Source: Microbispora bryophytorum (GTDB taxonomy: Bacteria; Actinomycetota; Actinomycetes; Streptosporangiales; Streptosporangiaceae). Taken from it: a DNA stretch of 64,000 bases. The notes under the pieces are model-generated. The model was not told the origin of the DNA. It was given only the letters and a program-made list of their open reading frames with translations, and did not search any database. Positions 45,800 to 55,133 of this stretch are shown here, piece after piece; the stretch's first letter is position 1; every line of letters begins with the position of its first letter. The stretch covers positions 1-64,000 of the forward strand of contig NZ_VIRL01000011.1 in assembly GCF_006874465.1 (NCBI RefSeq), read 5' to 3'. Both the position numbers and the translations under genes were made by a program.

Positions 45800-47205
45800 G
45801 CGCTGACGCCCTCCTGCTCACACAGCCAGCCGACGATGCCCTCGACCGCGTCGCGGCAGCTGCCGCAGCCGGTGGTGGCCCTCGTCGCGGCGGCCACAGC
45901 CTCCACGTTCCGCGCGCCGGATTCCCAGCACGCCCTGATCTGGCCCTTCGTCACGTTGTTGCACTGGCAGACCCGGGCCGAGTCCGGCATCCGGGTGGGG
46001 CTGTCGGCGACCGCCGCGCCGCCCACGCCCGCGAGATCGGGGAACAGCAGCCCGGTGCGGTCGCCGGGCAGCGGACCTCCCCGGTCGAAGAGCTGGGTCA
46101 GCGTGCCCACCGCGGAGGTCTCGCCCAGGAGGATCGCGCCGACCAGCCGGCCCTCGCGAATGACGAGCTTGCGGTAGGTGCCCGTGTGCCGATGGGAGAA
46201 GCGGACGATCTCCGCCTCGTCCTCCGTCAGCTGGGTCTCCCCCATCGCCGCGAGCTCCACGCTCCTGGCCTTCAGCCGGGTGACCAGCCGCGAGCCGCGG
46301 TAGCGCGCGCCCTTGTCGGCTCCGGTGACGAGGTCGGCCACGACCGACGCCTGCTCCCAGCCGGGGGCGACCAGCCCGTAGACGCGGCCCGCGTGCTGGG
46401 CGCACTCCCCGATCGCGAAGATCGACGGGTCGTCGGTGCGCATCTCGTCGTCCACGACGACGCCGCGCTCGACCTCCAGCCCCGCGTCGCGGGCCAGCCC
46501 GACGACCGGGCGCACGCCGCAGGCCAGCACGACCAGGTCGGCGTCTATCAGCTCGCCGCCGGCCATTTCGACGTGCCGTTCGCGGATCGCGCTCACGGTG
46601 ACGCCCGTGCGGATGGCGACGCCGAGCGCGCCGAGCGTCTCGCGGAGGATGAGCCCGGCCTCCTCGTCGAGCTGGCGCTCCATCAGGTGCCCGGCCAGGT
46701 GCAGCAGCGTCACCGGGACGCCACGGCCGGCCAGGCCCCGCGCGGCCTCGATGCCGAGCAGGCCGCCGCCGACCACGACCGCGCTGCGCGCGCTCGTGGC
46801 GGCCTCCCTGATCCGCTCGCAGTCGTCCAGCGTGCGGAACGCCGTCGCCCGCTGCACGCCGGGGATCGGCGGGACGACCGGCTCGCTGCCGGTGGCGAGC
46901 ACGAGCACGTCGTACGGCTCGCGCGTCCCGTCGGCGGCGACCACCGTCTGGCAGTCCCGGTCGATGGCGATGACCGGGACGCCGAGGCGGGCGGTCACGC
47001 CGTGGTCGGCGTACCAGCGGGGGTCGAGCAGCCGGACCTGGTCCGGGCTCGACGTGCCGGCCACCACGTTCGACAGCAGGACCCGGTTGTACGGCTGCCA
47101 CGCCTCGGCGCCGAACGCCGTGATCTTCACGTCCTTGTCCCGGGCGCGGACCTCGCTCACCACACGCGAGCCCGCCATCCCGTTCCCCACCACGACAAGC
47201 CTCAC
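45796..47205 (-). CDS. FAD-dependent electron-transfer subunit of assimilatory nitrate reductase
   Basis: 469 residues from the GTG at 47205 (GTGA overlap with nasA). It is a paralogue of the N-terminal half of NirB: VVVGNGMAGSRVVSEV (FAD), AVVVGGGLLGIEAARGL (NAD), a C-terminal domain with LVTRLKARSVELAAMG, and a BFD-like cluster with CQCNNVTKGQIR and TGCGSC. It most likely passes electrons from NAD(P)H to the nitrate reductase encoded next to it, as NasC/NasB-type proteins do. The siroheme part is absent, so it is not a second nitrite reductase. Confidence 0.88.
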   Translation of the reverse strand: MRLVVVGNGMAGSRVVSEVRARDKDVKITAFGAEAWQPYNRVLLSNVVAGTSSPDQVRLLDPRWYADHGVTARLGVPVIAIDRDCQTVVAADGTREPYDVLVLATGSEPVVPPIPGVQRATAFRTLDDCERIREAATSARSAVVVGGGLLGIEAARGLAGRGVPVTLLHLAGHLMERQLDEEAGLILRETLGALGVAIRTGVTVSAIRERHVEMAGGELIDADLVVLACGVRPVVGLARDAGLEVERGVVVDDEMRTDDPSIFAIGECAQHAGRVYGLVAPGWEQASVVADLVTGADKGARYRGSRLVTRLKARSVELAAMGETQLTEDEAEIVRFSHRHTGTYRKLVIREGRLVGAILLGETSAVGTLTQLFDRGGPLPGDRTGLLFPDLAGVGGAAVADSPTRMPDSARVCQCNNVTKGQIRACWESGARNVEAVAAATRATTGCGSCRDAVEGIVGWLCEQEGVSA

Positions 47206-49385
47206 GCGACACGCTCCCCGTCTTCGGCGCACCGCTCGATGGCGGCGGCGCAGACCTTGAACTCCGGCATCCGCGACGTCGGGTCGAGCGCCGGATTGGT
47301 GAGCAGGTTGACGCCCTCCCAGTGGAACGGCATGAACAAGGTGTCCGGCCGGATCGAGGTGCTCACCCGGGCCACGCCCTCGGCGGCGCCCCGGCGGCTG
47401 CGCACCCGGACGCGGTCGCCGGGGGCGACGCCCAGCCGCTCGGCGAGGTCCGGGTGCAGCTCCACGAACACCTCGGGCGACGCCTGCGTGAGCGGGCGGA
47501 TGCGGCGCGTCTGCGCCCCCGACTGGTAGTGGGCGAGCACCCGCCCCGACGTCAGGTAGAGCGGGAACTCCTCGTCCACGTCCTCGGCGGGCGGGCGGTG
47601 GTCCACCGGCACCAGCCGGGCCCGGCCGTCCGGCGTCGCGAAGCGGTCCAGGAAAGGCCGCGGGGTTCCGGGGTGCGGGTCGTCCCCAGCGCCGTCGTTC
47701 CCGGTGCCGGGACACGGCCAGAACACGCCGGTCTCGGCCGCGATGCGCTCGTAGGTGATGCCGGAGTAGTCGGCGACTCCCCCGGCGGAGGCCCGGCGCA
47801 GCTCGTCGAAGACCGTGCGCGGGTCGGCGGGGAACTTCTCCGCGCAGCCGAGCCGCTCGGCGAGGCCCCGCAGGATCTCCAGGTCGCTGCGCGCGCCCGG
47901 CGGCGGCGCGGCGGCCTGGCGGCGCAGCAGGACCCGGCCCTCCAGGTTCGTCATCGTGCCCGCCTCCTCGGCCCACTGGGTCGTGGGGAGCACGACGTCG
48001 GCCATGGCCGCGGTCTCCGACAGCACGAAGTCGGCGACCACGAGCAGGTCGAGCGCGTCCAGCCGCCGGGTGACGTGCCCGGCGCGCGGCGCGGAGACGA
48101 CGGGGTTGGAGCCGAACAGCAGCAGCGCCTTCGGCCCCTCCGGCGTGCCGAGTGCGTCCAGCAGCTCGTACGCGGACCGGCCGGGGCCGGGCAGGTCGGC
48201 GGGGTCGATCCCCCACACGGCCGCGACGTGCGCCCGCGCCGCGGGGTCGTCGATCTTGCGGTAGCCGGGGAGCTGGTCGGCCTTCTGACCGTGCTCCCTG
48301 CCGCCCTGGCCGTTGCCCTGGCCCGTCACGCAGCCGTAGCCGGAGCCCTCACGGCCGGGCAGCCCGAGGGTGAGCGCCAGGTTGACGAACGCGGTGACCG
48401 TGTCGGTGCCCTTGGCGTGCTGCTCGGCCCCCCGGCCGGTCAGCACCATCGCGCGCTCCGCCTCTCCGAGGATCCGCACGGCCTCGCGCATCCGCGCGAC
48501 CGGGACGCCGGTGACGCGCTCCACCCGCTCGGGCCACCAGGCCGACACGGAGGTGCGCACGTCTTCGAAGCCGGTCGTGCGGGCGGCCAGATAGTCCGCG
48601 TCGGCGTACCCCTCGGCGATCGCGATGTGCAGCAGGCCGAGCGCCAGCGCGAGGTCGGTGCCGGGGGTGACCTGCAGGTGCAGGTCGGCCATCTTGGCGG
48701 TTTGCGTGAGGCGCGGATCGACGACGACGAGCCGGCCGCCCCCGGACCGCATCGCGGTCAGGTGGCGCACGAAGGGGGGCATGGTCTCGGCGACGTTGCC
48801 CCCGGCGAACAGGACGGCCCCGGCGCGGGCGATGTCGGTGATGGGGAACGGCAGCCCGCGGTCCATCCCGAAGGCCCGGTTGACCGCGGCCGCCGCCGAG
48901 GACATGCAGAACCTGCCGTTGTAGTCGATCTGGCTGGTCCGCAGCGCGACCCGGGCGAACTTGCCGAGCTGGTAGGCCTTCTCGTTGGTCAGCCCGCCCC
49001 CGCCGAACACCGCCACGGCGTCCGGGCCGTGCGCGGCCCTGATGGCCCCGATCCGGGTGGCGACGTAGTCGAGCGCCTCGTCCCAGCTCACCGGGCTGCC
49101 GTGCAGCAGCGGGGTGGTGAGCCGCTCGGGCGAGGTCAGCAGCTCGGCCGCCGTCCAGCCCTTCTGGCACAGGCCGCCGGCGTTGGCCGGGATGTCCTCC
49201 CGCGGGGTGATCTCGCCCTTCGCGACGTACATGCCGCACTGGAGCGCGCAGTACGGGCAGTGCGTGGCCGACCCCACGGCCGTGTCCGTGTGCACCACAG
49301 TGCCCGCGGCGGCCTGTGAAATCACAGGGCCGGGAGCGTGCGGTGAGATCGGCATGGATCCGATGGTGCTGACAGGCGGTTTCAC
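47202..49385 (-). CDS. nasA: Assimilatory nitrate reductase catalytic subunit
   Basis: 727 residues from the GTG at 49385 (AAGGGA eight bases upstream; the ATG ten codons on is an alternative). A molybdopterin-guanine-dinucleotide enzyme of the NapA/NasA group. The N-terminal 4Fe-4S cysteines are in HCPYCALQCGM and GGLCQKGW. NGRFCMSSAAAAVNRAFG carries the cysteine in the Mo-ligand position. The C-terminal domain has YLTSGRVLAHYQSGAQTRR and the MGD-binding end. No Tat signal is present, so it works in the cytoplasm. It reduces nitrate to nitrite with electrons from the FAD protein encoded next. Confidence 0.94.
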   Translation of the reverse strand: MKPPVSTIGSMPISPHAPGPVISQAAAGTVVHTDTAVGSATHCPYCALQCGMYVAKGEITPREDIPANAGGLCQKGWTAAELLTSPERLTTPLLHGSPVSWDEALDYVATRIGAIRAAHGPDAVAVFGGGGLTNEKAYQLGKFARVALRTSQIDYNGRFCMSSAAAAVNRAFGMDRGLPFPITDIARAGAVLFAGGNVAETMPPFVRHLTAMRSGGGRLVVVDPRLTQTAKMADLHLQVTPGTDLALALGLLHIAIAEGYADADYLAARTTGFEDVRTSVSAWWPERVERVTGVPVARMREAVRILGEAERAMVLTGRGAEQHAKGTDTVTAFVNLALTLGLPGREGSGYGCVTGQGNGQGGREHGQKADQLPGYRKIDDPAARAHVAAVWGIDPADLPGPGRSAYELLDALGTPEGPKALLLFGSNPVVSAPRAGHVTRRLDALDLLVVADFVLSETAAMADVVLPTTQWAEEAGTMTNLEGRVLLRRQAAAPPPGARSDLEILRGLAERLGCAEKFPADPRTVFDELRRASAGGVADYSGITYERIAAETGVFWPCPGTGNDGAGDDPHPGTPRPFLDRFATPDGRARLVPVDHRPPAEDVDEEFPLYLTSGRVLAHYQSGAQTRRIRPLTQASPEVFVELHPDLAERLGVAPGDRVRVRSRRGAAEGVARVSTSIRPDTLFMPFHWEGVNLLTNPALDPTSRMPEFKVCAAAIERCAEDGERVA

Positions 49386-49522
49386 CGCTGGGTCCCTTCT
49401 GTTACCGCTGTGCTACAAGGCGCCAACCGCGCTAACTTCCGCGAGCGCGGCGTGTGAGAGACCCCGTCGTCTCGAAAGCTCACTTGTGCTGTCGCCGCTT
49501 GTGAGGCATGAGCCCGGAAAAG

Positions 49523-49545
49523 GCGGGCGCCGCGCGGGCGCCCGC
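49523..49545 (-). terminator. Hairpin downstream of the nitrate transporter gene
   Basis: Nine-base perfect arms (GCGGGCGCC, 49523-49531, complement 49537-49545), five-base loop, 15 bases after the transporter stop. It probably separates the transporter transcript from the nasA operon. Confidence 0.6.
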
Positions 49546-49559
49546 GGAGAATCCGCCTC

Positions 49560-50915
49560 TCAGACCCGGGCGGCCGCCAGGCTCGGCGCCGCCTTCGCTC
49601 CGAGGGTGCGCATGTAGCAGAACCAGGTGAGCGTGAAGCAGAGGGCGTAGAAGGCGGCGAAGGCCGCCAGCGCCGCCCCCGCGCCGCCGGTGGCGGCGAT
49701 CGAGCTGCCGAACCCGCGGTTGATGAAGAACCCGCCGAAGGCGCCCACCGCGGAGATGAACCCGATGGCCGCCGAGGCGTCGCGCTTGCCGGTCGCCAAC
49801 GCCTCCTCGTACGCGGGGGTGCCGGGCTCGACGCCGATCACCGCCTTCGCCCGGAAGATCGCCGGGATCATCCGGTACGTGGAGCCGTTGCCGACGCCCG
49901 CGGTGCCGATCAGCAGCATGAACGCGGCGAAGAACAGCACGAAGTCGTGGGCCGACATGGCCCGCCAGACGAGCAGGACCGAGGCGATCATCGCGGCGAA
50001 GTTCCAGAACGTCACCGAGGCGCCGCCGAGGCGGTCCGACAGCCAGCCGCCCACCGGCCGGATGAGCGACCCGACCAGCGGCCCGAGGAAGGCCAGCGAG
50101 GTGAGCGAGGCGTGCTCGGGGAACTGCGACTTGATGAGCAGCGGGAACGCGGTCGAGTAGCCGATGAACGAGCCGAAGGTGCCGATGTAGAGAACCGACA
50201 TGATCCAGGTCTGCGCCCGGCCGGCCGCCTTGGCCATCTCCTTCGGCTCGGCCCTGGCCGAGGTGAGGTTGTCCATGCAGAAGTACGCCCCGGCGGCGGC
50301 GGCCAGGACGAGGGGCACCCAGAACAACCCGGCCGCGGCCAGTCCGAACCCGGCGATGACCAGCGGCATCAGCAACTGCACGGAGCTGACGCCGATGTTG
50401 CCGCCGGCCGCGTTCAGGCCGAGGGCGGCGCCCTGCCTGTTCTGGGGGTAGAAGTGGGTGATGTTGGCCATGCTGGAGGCGAAGTTGCCGCCGCCGAGCC
50501 CGGCCGTCGCCGCGATCGCCAGGAAGGCCCAGTAGGGCGTGCCCGGGTCGTTCACCGCCACCGCGAGCAGGACGGCGGGCACCAGCAGCAGCGTCGCGCT
50601 GACCACCGTCCAGTTCCGGCCGCCGAACCGGGCGGGCGCGAAGGTGTAGGGGATGCGCAGCGCCGAGCCCACGAGGTTCGGCAGCGAGACGATCCAGAAC
50701 AACTGGTCGGTGGAGAACCTGTAGCCGCCGAGTTTGACCGCGACGATGCTCCAGACGGTCCACAGCGTGAAGCCCAGGTGCTCGGCCAGGATCGAGAACA
50801 CCAGGTTCCGCCGGGCCACCTTCTTGCCGGTGCTCTCCCAGAAGACGGGGTCGTCCGGTCGCCAGTCACCGATCCAGCGGCCCTTCTCCGGTGCCGCCGC
50901 CTGCGTCGCCGCCAT
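49560..50915 (-). CDS. narK: Nitrate/nitrite MFS transporter (NarK/NNP family)
   Basis: About 451 residues from the ATG at 50915, with AGGAGG four bases upstream; codons further upstream are open but lack the fold. Twelve helices. The nitrate-signature glycine-rich segment GGGNFASSMANITHFYP followed by GAALGLNAAGGNIGVS marks the NNP family, and GNGSTYRMIPAIFR is the second such stretch. It imports nitrate and may also export nitrite. It lies directly upstream of nasA, separated by 174 bases and a hairpin. Confidence 0.93.
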   Translation of the reverse strand: MAATQAAAPEKGRWIGDWRPDDPVFWESTGKKVARRNLVFSILAEHLGFTLWTVWSIVAVKLGGYRFSTDQLFWIVSLPNLVGSALRIPYTFAPARFGGRNWTVVSATLLLVPAVLLAVAVNDPGTPYWAFLAIAATAGLGGGNFASSMANITHFYPQNRQGAALGLNAAGGNIGVSSVQLLMPLVIAGFGLAAAGLFWVPLVLAAAAGAYFCMDNLTSARAEPKEMAKAAGRAQTWIMSVLYIGTFGSFIGYSTAFPLLIKSQFPEHASLTSLAFLGPLVGSLIRPVGGWLSDRLGGASVTFWNFAAMIASVLLVWRAMSAHDFVLFFAAFMLLIGTAGVGNGSTYRMIPAIFRAKAVIGVEPGTPAYEEALATGKRDASAAIGFISAVGAFGGFFINRGFGSSIAATGGAGAALAAFAAFYALCFTLTWFCYMRTLGAKAAPSLAAARV

Positions 50916-51383
50916 CGCTCCTCCTGCGTCCTCATCAACTGGGCCGGTAACAGAAGCTAGGAAGAGCGCGTTACGCACTTTGACCATGGGTGACCGTGCG
51001 GCCGTTACATGTGCCGCACCCACGAAACATGCAATCCACAGGCATAACGGACGCAACATCGGGTTAACACGGCCCCGCTCGTCAGGCGGTCCGCGTTTCA
51101 TCCACGTGTCGTCCTGCGCGCCGTCCCCGGCCGGCCGCAGTCACGCAAGGTCAGCAGCCTCACCGCGACCCGTACGCGAGGCATTTCGCGACATTCCCGC
51201 GATCGCGCTAGTGCCATTCTTTGACCGGACTACGGCATTTTCCGCTGCGGCATGGCGCGGACATTTCGGTTGACATGTGACCGGTTTTCGCTCGCAGGAA
51301 TATCCGCGGCGGGGAGAGGGGATATCGATGCCGCCTCCCGCCAGACGAGGACCCCCGAGGGTCCGCGCACTCGGGGAGGACGG
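50916..51383. other. Divergent promoter region of the nitrate transporter and amidase genes
   Basis: 468 bases without a convincing gene. Several GTNAC half-sites lie at 50947-50951, 50970-50974, 50990-50994 and 51004-51008, in the part nearest the transporter. On the minus strand GTCAC-N6-TCAAA and GTAAC-N6-TTCCT recall the actinobacterial GlnR box, although the spacing is two bases short of the usual pattern. Nothing clear is seen in 51060-51383. Confidence 0.35.
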
Positions 51384-52199
51384 ATGCCAGCGGTCTCGCG
51401 CCGCGCGTTTCTTTCGACGGGGCTCCTCTGGTCGGTGAGCCTGCCCGCCGCGGTGCTGACCGCGCAGGGCGGGCTCGTCGCGGCGGCCACGCCCGTCTGG
51501 GCCGGGAACCGCCCGCGTCGGCCGCGCGTGTACACCCGGTCGGACTGGAAGGCCGATCCGCCCAGGAGCAAGGCCGAGGTGCTCGACCACGCGCCCGACC
51601 GGCTCGTCGTCCACCACACGGCGACGGCGAACACGGACGCGACCGACCTCGATGCGGCTTTCCGGCTGTCGCGGACGATCCAGCGCTATCACATGAAGCA
51701 CAACGGCTGGGAGGACATCGGCGAGCAGTTCACCGTCAGCCGGGGCGGATACGTCATGGAGGGCCGCAACCGCTCGCTGCCGGCCGTCGAGGCGGGCAAG
51801 CACGTGATGGGGGCGCAGGTCGCCGACCACAACGACCACACGCTGGGCGTCGAGACCGAGGGGACGTACACGTCCAGCCTGCCTCCGGCCCGCCAGCTGT
51901 CCGCGCTGACCGCCCTGCTGGCCTGGCTGTGCGACACCTACGCGCTCGACCCGCACGAGGCGATCATCGGCCACCGTGACCTCAACAGGACCGCCTGCCC
52001 CGGTGACCGCCTCTACGCGTACCTGCCGCGGCTGCGGGACGACGTCGCCGGCCGCCTGGGCGGGCGCGGGTCCGGGCGGGCCGAGCCCCCGCCGCCGCGG
52101 CTCGCCCTGCCCGGCGGTGCGTACGAGGGGGCCGCTCTCGTCGGCGACCTGCCGCTGGAGCACGGTCCCGCCGTGGGCCCGCACGAGCTGAACCGATGA
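51384..52199 (+). CDS. Tat-exported N-acetylmuramoyl-L-alanine amidase (Amidase_2/PGRP)
   Basis: About 271 residues from the ATG at 51384 (GGGGAGGA upstream). The N-terminus has a twin-arginine signal, SRRAFLSTGLLW, ending about residue 40. The amidase domain starts with YTRSDWKADP, followed by the zinc ligand in RLVVHHTAT, DHNDHTLGVETEGTY and GHRDLNRTACPGD with the zinc cysteine. It cuts the bond between MurNAc and the peptide in peptidoglycan, or binds peptidoglycan like recognition proteins. It is a lone gene that ends at a strong bidirectional hairpin. Confidence 0.9.
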   Translation: MPAVSRRAFLSTGLLWSVSLPAAVLTAQGGLVAAATPVWAGNRPRRPRVYTRSDWKADPPRSKAEVLDHAPDRLVVHHTATANTDATDLDAAFRLSRTIQRYHMKHNGWEDIGEQFTVSRGGYVMEGRNRSLPAVEAGKHVMGAQVADHNDHTLGVETEGTYTSSLPPARQLSALTALLAWLCDTYALDPHEAIIGHRDLNRTACPGDRLYAYLPRLRDDVAGRLGGRGSGRAEPPPPRLALPGGAYEGAALVGDLPLEHGPAVGPHELNR

Positions 52200-52216
52200 G
52201 ACGGGCCCGCTGAAAA

Positions 52217-52244
52217 CGGGCGGCCCCCCGTGGGGAGCCGCCCG
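52217..52244. terminator. Bidirectional terminator between amidase and sugar-dehydrogenase genes
   Basis: Arms CGGGCGGC (52217-52224) and GCCGCCCG (52237-52244) with four further G-C pairs inside; the converging stops lie at 52199 and 52260. Confidence 0.75.
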
Positions 52245-52259
52245 TGCCGTCCGATCGGG

Positions 52260-53525
52260 TCAGAGCCGCTCGACGTCGTCGCCGCGGCAGCGGTTGCGCG
52301 TGTCGAAGACGAAGGTCGCGGCGCGCTGGACCAGTTCGTAGTCGAAGCAGTCGTGGTCGGTGAGGACCACGACCGCGTCCGCCGCGGCCAGCTCGGCGCC
52401 GGTCAGGTCGGTCAGCTCCACTTCCAGCCCGGCCGGCAGCTGTGCGAGATCGACGTGCGGATCGACGGCCCGCACCCGCGCTCCGAGCTTGACCAGGGCC
52501 CGGGCCACCTCGATCGACGGCGACTCGCGGCAGTCGCCCGCGTTCTTCTTGTAGGCGAGCCCGAGCACCAGCACCCGGCTCCCCTTGACCGGCTTGCACC
52601 GCTGGTTCAGCGCGAGGGCCAGCCTGCGCACCACGTGCTCCGGCATGTGGTCGTTGATGTCGTTGGCCAGCGCGACGAACCGGAAATCGTGCCCGAGGCT
52701 GCGCTTGACCTTCCAGGACAGGTACGACGGGTCGATCGGCAGGCAGTGCCCGCCGACGCCGGGCCCGGGAGTGAAGCGCATGTAGCCGAACGGCTTGGTC
52801 GAGGCGGCGTCGACGGCCTCCCACACGTCGATCCCGAGCTGCCGGGCGAAGATCGACAGCTCGTTCACCAGCGCGATGTTGACGTGCCTGAACGTGTTCT
52901 CCAGCAGCTTGCACAGCTCGGCCACCTGGGTGGACGACACCGGGACGACCCGCTCGACGACGGCGCCGTAGAAGGCCTCGACCCGGGCACGCGAGGCCTC
53001 GTCGAGACCCGACACGACCTTCGGGGTGTTGTCCAGCCGCCACTGGCTGTTGCCCGGGTCGATCCGTTCGGGGCTGTAGCCGAGGAAGAAGTCCCCGGGA
53101 GCCCGCAGCCCCGAGCCCTCCTCCAGGATCGGGCGGAGGAACTCGTCGGTGGTTCCGGGATAGGTGGTCGACTCCAGCACCACCGTGGCGCCGTGCCGTA
53201 CGAACGGGGCGATGGACCTGCCGGCCGAGGCGATGTGACGGAGGTCGGGGGCCCCTTCGTGCAGCGGTGTCGGCACCGTGATGACGCAGACGTCGAACCC
53301 TTCCGCCGCGGCGTAGTCGGTGGTGGCCAGATACCTGCCCGACCGCCCGGCCTCGGCCAGAGCCTCGTCGGAGACGTCCTCGACATAGCTCTCGGCCGCG
53401 TCGAGGCGTTTCACCCGCCACTCGTCCAGGTCGATTCCCACCACGTCGAACCCGGATTCGACCGCACGCATGGCAAGTGGCAGGCCGACGTATCCCTGGC
53501 CGATCACGACCAATTTCTCTCCCAT
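52260..53525 (-). CDS. Nucleotide-sugar 6-dehydrogenase (WbpA/UDP-GlcNAc type)
   Basis: 421 residues from the ATG at 53525. NAD-binding VVIGQGYVGLPLAMRAV, the central LCKLLENTFRHVNIALVNEL, and GPGVGGHCLPIDP with the catalytic cysteine. The C-terminal Rossmann domain begins SRVLVLGLAYKKNAGDCRESP. It oxidises C6 of a UDP-sugar twice to a uronic acid. The pattern is closer to the N-acetylhexosamine-type dehydrogenases (WbpA, WecC) than to UDP-glucose dehydrogenase. It opens the glycan locus, on its own transcript. Confidence 0.9.
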   Translation of the reverse strand: MGEKLVVIGQGYVGLPLAMRAVESGFDVVGIDLDEWRVKRLDAAESYVEDVSDEALAEAGRSGRYLATTDYAAAEGFDVCVITVPTPLHEGAPDLRHIASAGRSIAPFVRHGATVVLESTTYPGTTDEFLRPILEEGSGLRAPGDFFLGYSPERIDPGNSQWRLDNTPKVVSGLDEASRARVEAFYGAVVERVVPVSSTQVAELCKLLENTFRHVNIALVNELSIFARQLGIDVWEAVDAASTKPFGYMRFTPGPGVGGHCLPIDPSYLSWKVKRSLGHDFRFVALANDINDHMPEHVVRRLALALNQRCKPVKGSRVLVLGLAYKKNAGDCRESPSIEVARALVKLGARVRAVDPHVDLAQLPAGLEVELTDLTGAELAAADAVVVLTDHDCFDYELVQRAATFVFDTRNRCRGDDVERL

Positions 53526-54096
53526 TACAGGGCCCCCGTCACTTCGCATCGACATCCCTGCCGACTGTAGAAGTCCCGGGATGGCCGGACGCCGATTCGG
53601 CGACGGCTCCGGCGTGTCGCCCGAGGCGTCCGACGCCGGGTGAATCGGCGCCCGCGCATTCCACGAGCGCGCATCGGACGCGCGTAAAACCCTGGCAAGG
53701 AGACCGCCGCGCGCGAACGTCGGTCCCCCGCACCGCCGGGCACGCGGCGAGACTGAAACCGGTGGGGCGACGCGGCATCGACACGTCCGGCCGGAACCCA
53801 CATTCACCAGGGGAAAGGCCGGCGCGGCGGGGTTCCGCGGGCCCTTTCCGGACGACCGCACCGGCACGTTCGATCACGGCGCAGGGAGAGGACTGCTCAA
53901 GGCGACGACACACCCTCGCACAGCCGGGCAGATTCGCTCCGCGATAAGCGCCGTGCCAGAGGAGCTCATTCCCAAGTGCTTTCAGGAAACGCCCGGGAAC
54001 GCGCCGTCCGTGACCGGATCACCCAACGCGAATTTCATATCCGTGCTGAGGCGGCGGCGTTGCCGGCGTCCTTCTTCTCGTAGGCAGGCGACTCGA
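53526..54096. other. Intergenic region before the glycan operon
   Basis: 571 bases between the divergent sugar-dehydrogenase and methyltransferase genes. A frame from 53953 runs into the methyltransferase gene but lacks family features before the ATG at 54097. No repeat, terminator or clear promoter pair is visible; both promoters should lie here. Confidence 0.4.
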
Positions 54097-55080
54097 ATGG
54101 CTCTTTCGAATGACACCCATGACGACGTGGGCGCCGGAATCCGATGGTGGTCGGAACTGCGATGCCCGCGCTGCCGCGGCGCCCTCCGGGCCGAAGGCGG
54201 CCTGCGTTGCGGCGCCTGCCCCGCGACCTATCCCGTCGACCGCGGCGTCCCGCGCTTCGTGCCGCAGGACAACTACGCGGAGGGCTTCGGATACCAATGG
54301 AACCGGCACCGGCTGACCCAGCTCGACTCGCACTCCGGTCTGCCGATCTCCCGCGACCGGTTGTTCCGGGCCAGCCGCTGGTCGGCGGGCGAGCTTCGCG
54401 GGCGGCGGGTGCTCGAATGCGGCAGCGGCGCCGGGCGGTTCACCGAGGTGCTGTGTGAGACGGGCGCCGAGGTCACCTCCTTCGACATTTCGAGCGCCGT
54501 CCACGCCAACGCCGCCTCCAACAGGCGCTTTCCCAACCTGCGGCTGGTCCAGGCGAGCATCTACGAGATGCCCTTCCCCGAGGAGTCCTTCGACTACTTG
54601 ATCTGCTTCGGCGTCATTCAGCACACTCCTGACGTCGAGCGGACGTTCAAGACGTTGTTCCGCTACCTGCGCCCCGGTGGCCGATTCTGCGTGGACGTGT
54701 ACGCCGCCATGGTCGCGTACACGCACCCGCGGCACCTGCTCAGGCCGATCACCAGGCGGATCCCCCCGGCCAGGCTCTACTCCGCGGTGGACAAGGCCGT
54801 CCCGTGCCTGTTGCCGCTGTCTACGGCGCTCCACTCGGTGCCGAAGGCGGGACCGTACCTGGCCCGGCTGGTGCCCGTCGCCAACCTCCGCTACCTGAAC
54901 CTGAAGGATCGGCGGATGCTGCGGACCTGGTCCGTGCTGGACACCTTCGACTGGCTCTCACCGCGGTACGAAAGCCCCCAGCCGCGCCGCCGCCTGGAGC
55001 GGTGGACGAGGGAACTCGGCCTGAGCGAGGTCTCCATCGAGCGCCACCGCGGGCTGTACGTCGTGCGGGGAGTGAAGTAG
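54097..55080 (+). CDS. Class I SAM methyltransferase with N-terminal zinc ribbon
   Basis: About 327 residues from the ATG at 54097. A Trm112-like zinc ribbon comes first (LRCPRC and LRCGACPATYPVDRGVPRF), followed by the SAM domain: RVLECGSGAGRFTEVL (motif I), VTSFDISSAVHANA, SIYEMPFPEESFDYLICFGVIQHTPD, and YLRPGGRFCVDVYA. This ribbon-plus-methylase design is common in surface-polysaccharide and natural-product loci, where it methylates sugar hydroxyls or carboxyls. First gene of the rightward glycan operon; asnB follows after 53 bases. Confidence 0.87.
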   Translation: MALSNDTHDDVGAGIRWWSELRCPRCRGALRAEGGLRCGACPATYPVDRGVPRFVPQDNYAEGFGYQWNRHRLTQLDSHSGLPISRDRLFRASRWSAGELRGRRVLECGSGAGRFTEVLCETGAEVTSFDISSAVHANAASNRRFPNLRLVQASIYEMPFPEESFDYLICFGVIQHTPDVERTFKTLFRYLRPGGRFCVDVYAAMVAYTHPRHLLRPITRRIPPARLYSAVDKAVPCLLPLSTALHSVPKAGPYLARLVPVANLRYLNLKDRRMLRTWSVLDTFDWLSPRYESPQPRRRLERWTRELGLSEVSIERHRGLYVVRGVK

Positions 55081-55133
55081 CCGCCGGGCACCCGCGGCGT
55101 CCGAACCCTTTCAAGCCAGCAACTGGAGAATCG

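Noticed and set aside
43481..46177. Long antisense frame across nirB and the FAD protein gene
   Set aside because: Same codon-bias artefact; the sense genes are complete and well conserved.
45796..47205. Second nitrite reductase
   Set aside because: It lacks the siroheme/4Fe-4S domain altogether and ends after the 2Fe-2S domain, so it is an electron-transfer protein.
53953..54096. Upstream extension of the zinc-ribbon methyltransferase
   Set aside because: The added 48 residues are Arg-rich and unlike the family; the ATG at 54097 is a better start although its ribosome-binding site is weak.
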